DNA of 64,000 nucleotides, taken from positions 547,001-611,000 of the forward strand of contig JAWRVZ010000041.1 in the NCBI GenBank assembly GCA_037043235.1, read 5' to 3'. Numbering within the stretch: position 1 is the stretch's first letter; every line of letters starts with the position of its first letter. This DNA is from Rhodeus uyekii. Lineage: Eukaryota; Chordata; Actinopteri; Cypriniformes; Acheilognathidae. Under the pieces are notes generated by a model that did no database searches, was not told where the DNA came from, and saw only the letters and a list, made by a program, of their open reading frames with translations. Below, one piece after another: positions 1 to 11,457 of this stretch. The position numbers and the translations under genes were made by a program.

Positions 1-501
1 GGACTTATAACTACTCTTTTAAGAGGGAGGAGGCTTAGCTACATCCGATGTCTGTCAGGGAGGCCTAAAGAAGGCCTAGCAGCTTGATACACCTAGGTAT
101 GTAGTACACCTAAGAACCTGATTCTGCCCCAGGCTGAGCACTAAGGAGAAGTTTCTATAAAAGAAAGAGGCAAGAACGCTTAAAGGGAGCAACTTGACAC
201 CACTGCCTACTAAAACGCAGGGGGCTCTGGGGAAGATTTTCACAACAAGAAGCAGCCTAAAATGCTCCAGACCTAAGCAATAGCTGAGACTACTCAGAGA
301 GCCCAAATGGGGCTTAGTCAACTTGTACTGTCTTCAGTTGAAGCTCAATAAAATAAGTCTTTATAGCGAGAGAAAGGCCTATGGCACTTCCCAAAGATAG
401 CTTTGGCCTGTTTAGCCAGTTGAAGCTCAAATGCCTGACCAACTCTACACTGTCTGGTTGAGATCTGCTGACAGAGGTCTGAATATGACAACTCTCTAAA
501 G
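1..501. other. Intergenic, no gene recognised
   Basis: Short stop-rich frames only. No protein family, RNA gene or repeat with clear ends was recognised before the hAT element that follows. Confidence 0.5.
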
Positions 502-1101
502 CAGGGTCAATACGTCGATCGCGATCTACCAGTCGATCTCCAAGGTACTATTGGTAGATCGCATGGCAAGGTGAGGTGACATTGTCATGAACTGACGCTA
601 TACAAATAAAGTTGAGTTGTTTTGAATAAAAACTAGACGTCAGCGTATCAGCCATCCCGTCACTTGATTGATACACAGGACAACCAGTCAGATGACATCT
701 GATTTTTTTCCCCGTACAATTAGGTCACTGTGCTCAAACAAACAACGCCCCTGAGCGCTGCAAAGCTAACAAGCTAGTCGTTAGTTACATCCTAATTTTT
801 CGCTCGTTTTTTTCCTCTTAAACGTAAGATAGGGTATAAAAATGAGTGGGGGAGCTGGACCAAGTCAGAAGAAAAAAACGTATCACTTTCATACGGAATG
901 GGAGGACTTTTTTTTCACAATGACCTTTTCAAAGTGCGTTTGTCTCGTCTGCTAGTCTACCGTCGCAATACCAAAGAACGGAAATGTGGAGCGGCATTTT
1001 CGAACTCGTATATATTTCTCAATAAATATAATGGGTAGATCATTTTGACATTTGGTCATTTCAAAAGTAGCTCCCATGCTGAAAAAGCGTGAGCACCCCT
1101 G
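502..1101 (+). mobile_element. hAT-type DNA transposon, non-autonomous, 8-bp TSD
   Basis: The element starts CAGGGTC and ends CACCCCTG, an imperfect terminal inverted repeat typical of hAT elements. It is flanked by identical 8-bp direct repeats CTCTAAAG at 494-501 and 1102-1109; 8 bp is the hAT target-site duplication length. At 600 bp it is far too short to encode a transposase, but it keeps a relic of the N-terminal BED zinc finger (separate entry). The intact TSD implies a single insertion event that has not been rearranged. Confidence 0.88.
842..1012 (+). pseudogene. BED-type zinc finger relic of a hAT transposase-derived protein
   Basis: The frame starting at the ATG at 842 reads MSGGAGPSQKKKTYHFHTEW, then CVCLVC, an in-frame TAG at 953-955, then VERHFRTR. 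From memory of the family, this resembles the N-terminus of ZBED5/EPM2AIP1/GTF2IRD2-like hAT transposase proteins (Cys-x2-Cys, then His-x3-5-His). The stop falls between the cysteine and histidine pairs, and the catalytic domain is absent. It is a broken relic inside the 502-1101 element, not a gene. Confidence 0.72.
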
Positions 1102-1360
1102 CTCTAAAGCGAGAAGACCAGCAATGTCATGTACTCAGAACAGTTTACCAAGGAGGCTTACCGGAAGCCAACTACTCGATGACATTATCTGAGCGGTGTT
1201 TTAGAAAGCTGATGCCTCAGTGCCTAATGCCTCAAGTAAGCGGTGGCCCAAAAATACTTCCAAAAAATAAAGTCAAGGAGGCTCACAGAGAGTCTAACTA
1301 GCTGGCAGCGCTGTCAAAGCAGATCTCTCATAGAGTCATAGAACTAGTGTGGGTGTGGAC

Positions 1361-1939
1361 TAGAGGTGGACAAAGTAACCTACAAAACTCCAGTGAAGTG
1401 TAGATACTACTGGTAAAATATTACTCTTGTTACAAGTGAAAGTTGTAAAGACAGATTTTAACTTAAGTAAAAGTACAGAAATACTTGTCTTTAAAAGTAC
1501 TTAAGAATCAAACGTGCTAGCATACAACATTCTTGAACTCATTTAAAAACTTGTTTAAAAGTTGCACAGCTCTTTTAAAAGTTGAACACATACTAGAAAA
1601 GAAAGGAACAAGTTTTGGTCACTAAATGATCAGAGTAAATTTTCATTTTTGGGTGAACTTTAGTTTTAACAATTTGACTGCCTACATTTGCGTATTAATG
1701 CATATATTTCTTCATTGTTTATTTGACAAGATTAAGCTAAAATATATTTCTGAAAGGACTTCAGTTAACCTTAATAGCTCAACTATTTTACATGCCATTG
1801 AATAAAATAAAAAGTGATTGTGCTGCATTCATTGCATGAAGTTGTACTAAGTGGCAGCTTGGATATTTGTTGACTAAACATATAATTTGAATGCAGCACT
1901 TTTAATTTTTTTTTAAAGTTTTGTTACTGTCCACCTCTG
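1361..1939. mobile_element. TIR-bounded dispersed repeat (DNA transposon, fish type)
   Basis: The left end AGAGGTGGACAAAGTAAC (from 1362) is nearly the reverse complement of the right end GTTACTGTCCACCTCT (to 938 of the same kb, i.e. 1938). The interior has the 'AAGTAAAAGTACAGA' character of a very common teleost repeat. No long ORF. The outermost base on the left is T where a hAT end would have C, and I could not find a matching 8-bp target duplication, so the exact superfamily is open. Confidence 0.6.
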
Positions 1940-3750
1940 CCAACTTGAGCAACTGGCTTGATGGTAATCTGATAACTGACTCATTATGCTAATGTTAGTT
2001 TTTCAAGAGTACTGATAATTACATAATATGTAATTATGGGCTTGGATTTGGAACCACATGAGGGCAAGTAATTTATGACAGCGCTTTCATTTTTGGGTGA
2101 AGAAACTCTTTGACTCTGTGTCAGGATTCAAAAGACGAAAACATTCTGTAACCCGACTCGAGCAGTGTCAAGGTAAATCAATCAAGTGCCAACAATTGCG
2201 AGCTATTTCCTGTCATGCTTGCGTGCCTTGCAACATGTGACTTGTTTTTACTTGTGTTTGCACAGAATTTTGTACACAAACCGAACTTCAACCCCTTTAA
2301 AATTGCGACAACCTTTGACCTCAAGCTCTGTCTCCTAAGATATTGATTTGTTCATTTTTTTTCGGTCAGGCCTTCTGGTCCGGCTCCAAGTGACTGCAAA
2401 AATCTGCTCTTATGTAACAGCCTCTTGTTACAATCCTCGACGGAACTCTCTCAATTAGATTTAGTGACTTGGAAGGTTTAGTAATGGATAAAAATGTCTA
2501 AAATATCCCCGTCCCTTTTCAGCGCTGTGGTTCCGTCTTCTGGTTTGTATTTACACAGCATGAAAGCAGGTAAGATCTTATGTATTTATGAACGAACAAT
2601 TCATTTTAAAATCTTTCCAGTCTACTTACATTTGTAATGACATCCAGCTCAAACATTTCAATGCTCATGAGAACTTTTGTTAGCTCTACAGTAAGTAACT
2701 CTTCAACAGTGATGCCATAGAAATTCACAGAGCAAATGACAAAATTCCAAAGATAGCAACACACTTTTTTTTTCTCTGGTGCATGAGGACTCAATACTCT
2801 ATTCTGATTGTCTGGAAGATGTGCAATAAAACACTCAGTTGACAAGAAAATTAAGCATTTTGACTGTTGTTCAGCTGAAGTCAGTTCAGTGTTGATTCAA
2901 TTCTGTTGTAAAGATCATCAGTTACTGAATTAGTTCATTTCATCGTCTAGCTCAGTTCAGTTCTCTTCCAACAGCGTCATTACGGTCAGATGAATATTGT
3001 AGAATATTTAGTGTCTCCAACTAGGCATTTTTAGACTTTTACTATTAAAAAAATGAAATAAAAACGAACTTCTTGCTTAGCTACTTTTCAGATGCTCTTG
3101 CTTAGTACAAAACAAGGGAATTTTTATCCGACTGGCCTCCCACTGACAACAGCCATCACCTTATAGTCCGGAGAAGAGAAAACACAGCTGCATGCATTCA
3201 AGAGGATATGAAAGAAAATGGCTCTTCTGGTTCAAGAATCGACTTGATGCACAAACTGCCACAGACAGGATTACAGTTCTTGAATCAAAGTTACTTGCAG
3301 GACTAGCAAACGAGTCACACAGCAGAGCTCCGTCATGGGACCCCCTCAGCATACAGCGATGGGTGAGTCCTATGAATCTAGTGTTTCTCAACAGGCCTTA
3401 CTGAGTGTAGAGAAACAAGCTGTAACTGATCAACACATTAATTGATAGCACAAACAGGAAACAAGACACAAAGGCTCCTTGAGACGTTGCATTGTCACAA
3501 ATATCACATATTGCCACGGTAGCATCCTCTACCCCAAATATAGCAATGACAAGAATTACAATCACTGGTAACCTACCACCGCCTATACATCTGATGTAAA
3601 CGGGGAACTTCAGAACATTGTGAGGACCCATACACAATCGTGGACACACTCTAGATTTGTGTGCTTAAAGAGATCAGTAAAGGTCTAAACATTTCATCGA
3701 TTGTTAAGTACATAGCACTGCCTGATCGTTTCTGTATTTTCTTTTATATA
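1940..3750. other. Intergenic; degraded repeats, no gene
   Basis: No coding exon recognised. 2840-2965 resembles a dispersed cyprinid repeat rich in 'TCAGTTCAGTT' motifs. 2785-2835 ('ATTCTGATTGTCTGGAAG') resembles a segment that recurs near 46990. The short ORFs at 3.2-3.6 kb match nothing I know. Confidence 0.4.
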
Positions 3751-4134
3751 CAGTGATCCCTCGTTTATCGCGGTTAATGTGGACCGGAACCCCCCGCGAT
3801 AGGCGAAAATCCGCAAAGTAGGATCAGCCAATCAGCTCACGGGATACATCCACTCGTGCTCTCATTCGTCGATCTCACGCCGGGAACCAATCACGTGTCT
3901 CGTCTGAGTGCCTTTGGGTGTGTAGAAAGCCTCTAAGAAAGTTTATCTCTTTGTCTGGCATCCTGGGAAACCGTTTCTCTCGCGCATCACGATGATAAAA
4001 CAATGCTGCTTTCCGCAATATGGCTGCCGATATGGCGGTATTTTTGAATTTTTATTTTTCGATGAATATCTTTGAAAAATACGTGATGCACTGAGACCGT
4101 GAAGCTTGAACTGCGAAGTGGCGATGGATTACTT
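3751..4134. mobile_element. Pogo/Tigger-like MITE with TA target duplication
   Basis: The left end is CAGTGATCCCTCGTTTATCG. The right end, GCGATGGATTACTT, is its degraded reverse complement, and the inner right sequence 'CTGCGAAGTGGCGATGG' mirrors the left. TA flanks both ends (3749-3750 and 4135-4136), as expected for Tc1/mariner-pogo elements. 384 bp with no ORF, so non-autonomous. Confidence 0.72.
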
Positions 4135-5047
4135 TATCGATCTCTCTTACCATTGTAGATGGTACCACTGGTTTGCTATTTATGAAGGCTATACCTTTAA
4201 CACCAACTAGTTTAAACGACTCTATTTTCTCCTTAATTCCTTTAACTCAAAAGTTAAGAGTGTGATAGATAACATTGCTCCTGCAAAAGTCAAGGAAAGA
4301 AGAGTGGCAGACAAAAAGAACCTTGGATATAATCAGCAGCAGTGCTAAATATGTCAAGACAATACAGAAGAGCTGAGCGCAAGTGTTGGAAAACAAAACT
4401 TGAAATCCATTCATCTATAAAGACAGCTGTCAATTCATTCAATGTGTAAATAGGCAAAGCTAGGCAGACCTTCTCAAATATAATAAACAACACCCGCAAT
4501 CCTTTTGCTACTGTAGAGAGACTAACAAACCCACCCAACTCACATTCCCAGTGAAATGTTCTCAGGCAGCAAATGCAGTAAGTTTGCTTCCTTTTTTCTG
4601 GACGCAAATCTCAAAGTAGTTACGTTGTCTGATTTCAAAGCAATTGATGGCAAAACCTTGAAAGAAACTGTACAGCACCTTAAAACGACAACCTGTGTCC
4701 TTGGCACTTTCCCCACGTCATTTTTCAGAAGTGTGTTTGTTTAAAACCAGTGGTAAATGCTTCACTTCTTTCTGGGACTTTTCTAAACTCCCTGAAAACC
4801 ACAGTAGTTACGCACATCCCGAAAAAGAACAATCGGGATGACACCATATAGGTTAGGGACAATTAGGAGTACCGTAATTACAGACCACTCTCAAATCTCC
4901 CTTTCATTGGTAAGATCGTTGAACAAATGCTTACACTCAAATGGATACTTTTACAATTTTCAGTCTGGTTTTCTAACGTATTACATCGCTCACAAAGATA
5001 ATAAATGATATTATAAAATAGTGCTGGTACTACTTGACCTCAGTGCT

Positions 5048-5199
5048 TTCCTGTAGCTCAATCAGTAGAGCATTGGTGTTTATTACGCCAAGTTCATGGG
5101 TTCAATCCCAGGGAAAGCAAGAATTACCAAATGCATAAATGTAAATTTACAATGTACATAAATGTATATTTACATAAATGTAAATTTACAGAGTCAAAT
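5048..5199 (+). mobile_element. tRNA-derived SINE inserted in the LINE relic
   Basis: The head is tRNA-like: 'TAGCTCAATCAGTAGAGC' (A box) and 'GTTCATGGGTTCAATCCC' (B box). An AT-rich tail repeating 'ATAAATGTAAATTTAC' follows. It lies between two halves of a LINE RT motif, and GTGCT occurs on both sides (5043-5047 and 5200-5204), a plausible short target duplication. It is a SINE and not a tRNA gene: there is no closed acceptor stem. Confidence 0.75.
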
Positions 5200-5217
5200 G
5201 TGCTGCATTTGACTCTG
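5189..5217. repeat. Perfect 12-bp hairpin at the SINE/LINE junction
   Basis: CAGAGTCAAATG (5189-5200), loop TGCTG, CATTTGACTCTG (5206-5217). The right arm is the LINE's own 'FDSV' codons; the left arm is an inverted copy sitting in the SINE tail. Confidence 0.8.
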
Positions 5218-5240
5218 TCGATCACAACATACTTCTGACT

Positions 5241-6159
5241 GATTGTGCTGTATATTATTTTTGCATTCTCCTTATTCTATATGGTTTTAATATACTTTAA
5301 TTTATTCTCACCTTTATTGTTATTGTTATATATTTTGATTGTTTTATATTTAGCTTTGACCATTTCATACCACCTTGATAATGTGCTTGTGAACCCCCCA
5401 TACATAACCTTATCCAGACAAGCACCCTGACCATCGTGTGATGACATTGGCTGATTCTGTTAATTTTTAAGAGAATTAGAGCACATGGACTTGTAAATAT
5501 TTACCTGTCTGTAAATGTATGGTACCATAAATGTAGATGCTAAAGTGAAAAAAAAAAATCGAAAAGCAAGTACATTAGCTACATGATCAAAATTTAGAAC
5601 GTTTAAATAATCCTTATTTTCATTAAATGGTCAAATATAGCCTACTGGACAACAGATTGGTCAACAAGCACTCATTGTTTTTTGGCAGAGAGGTGCTTTG
5701 GGGATCATAGCAAGATTGGCCAATCGTAATCAAAGACGGGGACAGTTTTATTTTTAGTGGAATTTTATTACATTTTTTAATGAAACTTTAAATGAAGTGT
5801 TTACATTTGAAAAAGGCAGGCTTTGATGACATTTGTGAACCGCTTTGTATCATTGAGACTATTTTTTGTCATATTTTGAATTAGTTTTTACTTCTATTTT
5901 TCTTTTAAAGTTTTAGCAATTTTGTTTTGATTCTTGTTTTCTTAATATGTCTATATAGTTTTAATTTGAGTCGTTTTAAAATGGCAAGAACTAAAATTAT
6001 AAACAACATGAAAATTAAAAATGTTGCTTTGACATTTTTCATATTTTATTTTCAAGGTTTTAGTTTGTTTTAATTAACCAGTAACTCTGGTCTAAATGGC
6101 TTGATTTAAAGAAAAAAAATAATCGACACATTCACAGTATAAACTCTACACACAAACAC
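5241..6159. other. Intergenic, AT-rich, no gene
   Basis: AT-rich sequence with homopolymer runs. No exon or bounded repeat recognised between the LINE relic and the tdo2 promoter region. Confidence 0.45.
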
Positions 6160-6337
6160 ACACTCACATGCCAATCATGTGCATCTGTTTGGATAGGCAG
6201 GGCTTGGCAATCCAGCATTTGATTGGACATTGTAAACCTTTAAATGCTTCCCTTTGCAATGAAACACTCAGAACCCAGTGATAACCTTCAGCACATGTTG
6301 ATAAGATCATTACAGTTTGACATTTTCAGAGGAAAAC
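6160..6337 (+). promoter_or_regulatory. Putative tdo2 proximal promoter and 5' UTR
   Basis: Inferred from position just upstream of the tdo2 ATG. It contains a CCAAT-like box (GCCAATCATG, near 6171), an inverted one (GATTGGAC, near 6223) and an AT-rich CTTTAAATG near 6238 that could act as a TATA-like element. The transcription start cannot be set from sequence alone. Confidence 0.35.
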
Positions 6338-9300
6338 ATGAGTGGATGTCCATTTTTTGAAAGGAAGCATCAGTGAGTTTATATTGTTTATTGTTCATTT
6401 ATTGTTTAACCAAATGTTATTTCCTATCAAAATCAAATGAAATACAATTTGAAATTCAATTTTTTCCCCTCTCAAAATAAGATTGTTTACCACTAAGCCC
6501 AGTGAGGCAGAGGAAGAGGATGAATCCCAAAAAGGTATCAACAAAGCTACTAAAGGAGGAATCATCTATGGAGAATATCTACAGGTAACTCTTCAGCCAT
6601 TTTAATCATCTGTACTGATCCAAATATTAATTATTCATATCTATCATATAATGATTTAGCAAGAAAAACTGAAATGCATTAAGGTGTAATAATGCCAACA
6701 CGTTTTGTTGTTAGCTTGACAAGGTGCTGAATGCTCAAGTTTTGCAGAGTCAACTAAAAGGTAACACAATCCATGACGAGCATCTCTTCATCGTTACCCA
6801 CCAAGGTAATCTATTTCCATGCATTCATATGACAACCTGCACTATTAGCTCTTGAGTAACAAAAATATTTCACAGTAAATGTTCCATATCCACAGATTCT
6901 GACTGTATTATCCTGTTTTCTCCTTTAGCTTATGAGTTGTGGTTTAAGCAGATATTGTGGGAGCTTGATTCAGTTCGGGACCTCTTCCTTAAAAACCATG
7001 TGAGTTAAACTAAGTGTGACTTTAAAGAGAAGATCTGACTTAACCTCCGTACTTTATTTAGATGCTTTTTTTGTGATGAAATTAAAAACAAAGAATTGTG
7101 GGCTTTGTCCACAGGTACGGGATGAGAGAAACATGCTCAAGGTGGTGAGCAGGATCCACAGGGTCACCATGATCTTCAAACTGCTGGTGGAACAGTTTGC
7201 TGTCCTGGAGACCATGACTTCTCTGGACTTCTTTGACTTCAGGTAACAACCTCAGTCAACATGCAAAATCTCCACCTCATAAAATACTTTTGGGTTTCCT
7301 CAGGTCAAACAACCATAACCAACGTGCCTTAATGATACAAAGTAGCAATGAACAGAGTGAAAGTCTTGCCTCCGTGCCTGTGAGAGAAATTGTTGTAAAT
7401 GTAATTTGTGTACCTGTTGTAGGGAGTATCTGTCCCCAGCCTCTGGGTTTCAGAGTCTTCAGTTCCGTCTTCTGGAGGGTAAGATTGGTGTGGCAGATCA
7501 TTTGAGAGTCCCTTACAACCGACGACACTACAGAGATAACTTCCACGATCGTGAAAGTGAGACGCTGCTGAGTTCAGAGCAGGAACCCAGTCTCCTTCAG
7601 TTGGTGGAGGTAAAACCTCTCATCTTGAGGTTCAAAAGACATAGACAATTCTCCACTATTGTTTTTCCATCATTAGAATGCTATGTTAGTCATATGCGAT
7701 TGTGTGCTTTGTAGCAATGGCTGGAAAGGACTCCTGGACTTGAAAAAGATGGATTTAATTTTTGGGGGAAACTTCAAGCCAACATTGAAGAGGGTCACAA
7801 GATGGAGAAGCACAAACTAGAAGTTCGTTGCACTCTCAATTATTTGACACTATTCCTGTTTTTTTTTTCTTCAACTGTTACTGAGCTGAATGTTAACTAA
7901 TCGCTTTGACTGATAGAAAATGGAAGATTCTGAGGTAAAGCAGGAGCTTCTAGAGGATCTAATCAAACAGACTGAGGTCTTCACTGCGTTGTTTGATCCA
8001 AAACGCCATGAGCATCTTTTGAGCAAAGGTGAGAACCGGCCCACGATGCCTTGCCAGTAATCGTAAAATGGAAAGAGAAAGGAAACTGAAACAGAGAAAT
8101 GAAGTTACCGTGATGGCGCATGTTCATCTCAGAGATTTGATTTGTGTGTTTATTAGATTGTTTGCTGTTTTGCATATATAATGGGATTGGATTTTGATGG
8201 TGAAACTATTAAAGATCCCAATAATGTTAATATGTTGCATAGGTGTCAACATATAGCATAAATTGTCATTCAGATATTTAAAATTTACACCAAACATGGA
8301 GGTTACTTTAACTAGTGGTGCTTTCATAAAGCATGCATAAAACAATATAAAATACAAAAGACGCTATATAAGGCAGTAATTATCATACACTGAATGTCCT
8401 GGAGATAAGCATGTTCATTCATAGGTTTGCCTATGAGTTAATGGAAAGAAGTCCTTTTTATGAACCGTACATGTCTTTCCTACCTTTTTCCTAATCTTTT
8501 TTTTTTCCAAAAGGTGAACGTCGACTTTCTTACAAAGCCCTTCAAGGAGCTCTAATGATCAATTTCTATAGGTATGCATTTTGTGTAATATCTACTAAAT
8601 TTGTAGGATTATTATTTTAGTTCATTACACAAAGCAGGCAGACCTTACTCTTTAATATTTCTCCTTCCAGGGAAGAGCCTCGCTTCCAGGTGCCCTTCCA
8701 GCTCCTGAACGCGCTGATGGAGATCGATACACTCATGACCAAGTGGAGATGTAAGTCTTTGATTCTGAGCTCTCATTCAGGAATCTACAGCCATTTCCCA
8801 CATTTAACATCACAAACGTTTCTTTGCAGATAACCATGTCTGTATGGTGCACAGAATGATTGGTAGTAAGGCAGGGACAGGTGGATCTTCGGGATACCAT
8901 TACCTGCGCTCCACTGTCAGGTGTGTGTCCCACTTACTACTTGAGAGAGGTGCAATTTTTTCTGTGCCAGTCTGAAATGCTAAACTTGCTGCTGTGTTTT
9001 GGTGGCATGATTACAGCTCATTTAGTCAATGGTTCTCATGGCGTGCATCTCAGTCCGATTCCTAGTTCAGTACCTGGGTGACTGATCAGAGAGTCGGCCG
9101 TTTTAAGGGCAAAATCCTTCCAGAGAACTGGAATATTTTCTAACCATAAAAACCCTACATTCAAAGATGTGAAAAAACAAACCACTTTTTTATTATTATA
9201 TTATTATTATTATAACACATCACTAGACAGGTCATGAACACATCGAGATAACGTTTAATAGATGTTGCAAATATTATGATTTTGCCAAATATTATCTTTC

Positions 9301-10302
9301 CAGAATTTTCTTCGACCCCGTTCACCGGTTTCTGTTGGTAAATATGTGTGACCGCTGTCACACTGACCTTATGTTTTGAATCAGGGACCACCTTGATTTT
9401 TTTAAATAAACAAATGAACTGAACTTGTTTCAATCAAACAAATATAATCCTGTCTGTGGTTGATTATTCAATGGTATTATTCTGGTATTGTCCAGTGCCA
9501 TGATCTGCCCAAAAGACTGTCAAAAGATCTCTCTACAGCCTCTGATAATATCTCAGTTCATCCAAAACATCGCTGAAACATCTTTAAAAAAATTATTGAA
9601 ATTAAGTTGTGTTTTGATGTACAGCATTATTCTCTCTTATTGCTATATTTTTCAATGATTCAACGACATTACAGTGTGAAACTGTTGCAGATGTTTTTCA
9701 TTGCATGTCTTTTAAAAAAATCTTAGAGTTTTATTATTTTTGTGCAAATTATTTGTGAGTTATATTGTGAGTTATAAAGTCGCAATTGAGTTTTATACAC
9801 TTGCAGTTCTGACTTTTTTCTGAGAAAAGGACTCAGAATTGTCAGATATAAAGTTGCAATTGCAAGAAATAGTCAGAATTGCTATTGGTATTGCTATAGA
9901 ATCACACAATTCTAACTTTATAACTCGCAGTTCTGAGGAAAAAGTCAATATTTTAATACAAAAAGTTGCAATTATCTTTTGAATTGTTTTATTCTATAGC
10001 AAAAACATTGGTTTACAAGTGTTTGAAGATGATAAAAGAGAGTTTCACAGTGATAAACGGTAACAATTTTAACCCCAGAAAAGTGCTTAAAAAGATGCAG
10101 GTTTGCCACATATCAATGATTCCTCATTCTCTCATCTTTCAGTGACCGCTACAAAGTGTTTGTGGATTTGTTCAACCTGGCGTCATTCCTGGTACCTCGT
10201 GCCTGGGTGCCCAAACTGAACCCAAGCATCCATAAATTCCCCTACATGGCAGAGTGTTACGACAGCTCGTACAATTCATGCAGCGGCGAGGATTCAGATT
10301 AG
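6338..10302 (+). CDS. tdo2: Tryptophan 2,3-dioxygenase, 12 coding exons
   Basis: Heme enzyme that opens the indole ring of L-tryptophan to N-formylkynurenine, the first and rate-limiting step of the kynurenine pathway; cytosolic homotetramer, mainly hepatic in vertebrates. Exons: 6338-6372, 6482-6584, 6715-6805, 6929-6999, 7115-7242, 7423-7609, 7715-7822, 7917-8028, 8514-8571, 8671-8750, 8830-8920, 10143-10302. They total 1224 nt, 407 aa (human 406), and phases close at every junction. Start MSGCPF matches the vertebrate N-terminus. Distal heme-pocket His75 lies in VTHQAYELWFKQ and proximal heme ligand His332 in CMVHRM; SPASGFQSLQFR and RVPYNRRHYRDNF are conserved. The acidic end GEDSD is usual for the family. 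Exon 7 uses a weak donor (GTTCGT). All introns are GT-AG; intron 11 (1.2 kb) carries a dispersed repeat. Fish can have two tdo2 paralogues, and I cannot say which this is. Confidence 0.97.
9298..9440. repeat. Dispersed repeat copy A in tdo2 intron 11
   Basis: About 143 bp, starting TTTCCAGAATTTTCTTCG and ending near AACTTGTTTCAATCAAAC. It is nearly identical to 11210-11352 in the same orientation, with only a handful of substitutions. It contains the small palindrome GTGTGACCGCTGTCACAC. Similarity stops outside these limits, so this is a dispersed repeat and not a tandem duplication of the last exon. Confidence 0.8.
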
Positions 10303-11055
<753 letters not shown>

Positions 11056-11209
11056 TAAGCTGCATGTGGACAATAATACATATGTAATTTGGTCTATTCA
11101 GTAGTTGATGCAAATTTTATGTTGATGTTTTAAGTGAAGAGACTGTGCCCCACACCAATAAATAAAACTATATTATTATCAATACTTGTAAAATAAATAC
11201 TAAATTCTT

Positions 11210-11352
11210 TCCAGAATTTTCTTCGGCCCAGTTCATCGGCTTCTGTTGGTAAATGTGTGTGACCGCTGTCACACTGACCTTATGTTTTGAATCAGGAACC
11301 ACCTTGATTTTTTTAAACAAACAAATGAACTGAACTTGTTTTAAGCAAACAA
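11210..11352. repeat. Dispersed repeat copy B downstream of tdo2
   Basis: Direct-orientation partner of 9298-9440, same 143-bp body, with differences such as GGCCCAGTTCATCGG versus GACCCCGTTCACCGG. Confidence 0.8.
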
Positions 11353-11457
11353 AGGATAAAGGTTTTGAAGTTAAGTCAAAAGTGTTCAAAATAAGTTATT
11401 TTATAAAGAAACCTGCTGCACTTAGATCCTCTCTTATACACCTGTAAAACATACACC

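Larger units (their letters stand above)
4560..5240 (+). pseudogene. L2-type LINE reverse transcriptase relic, interrupted by a SINE
   Basis: Fragments of a fish L2/CR1-like LINE ORF2 are readable in order on the + strand: a segment around 4640-4740 ending TTTCVLGTFPTSFF-like, NYRPLSNLPFIGKIVEQ at 4878-4928, a degraded 'FQSGF' region, and 'LDLSA' just before 5048. After an inserted SINE the frame resumes as AAFDSVDHNILL (about 5203-5238). The last two strings form one RT motif in intact copies. Stops and frameshifts make it inactive. Confidence 0.75.

Noticed and set aside
10140..10151. CAGTGACCGCTA at the tdo2 exon 12 acceptor equals one arm of the hairpin at 63007-63021
   Set aside because: Only 12 nt shared with no extension; likely chance.
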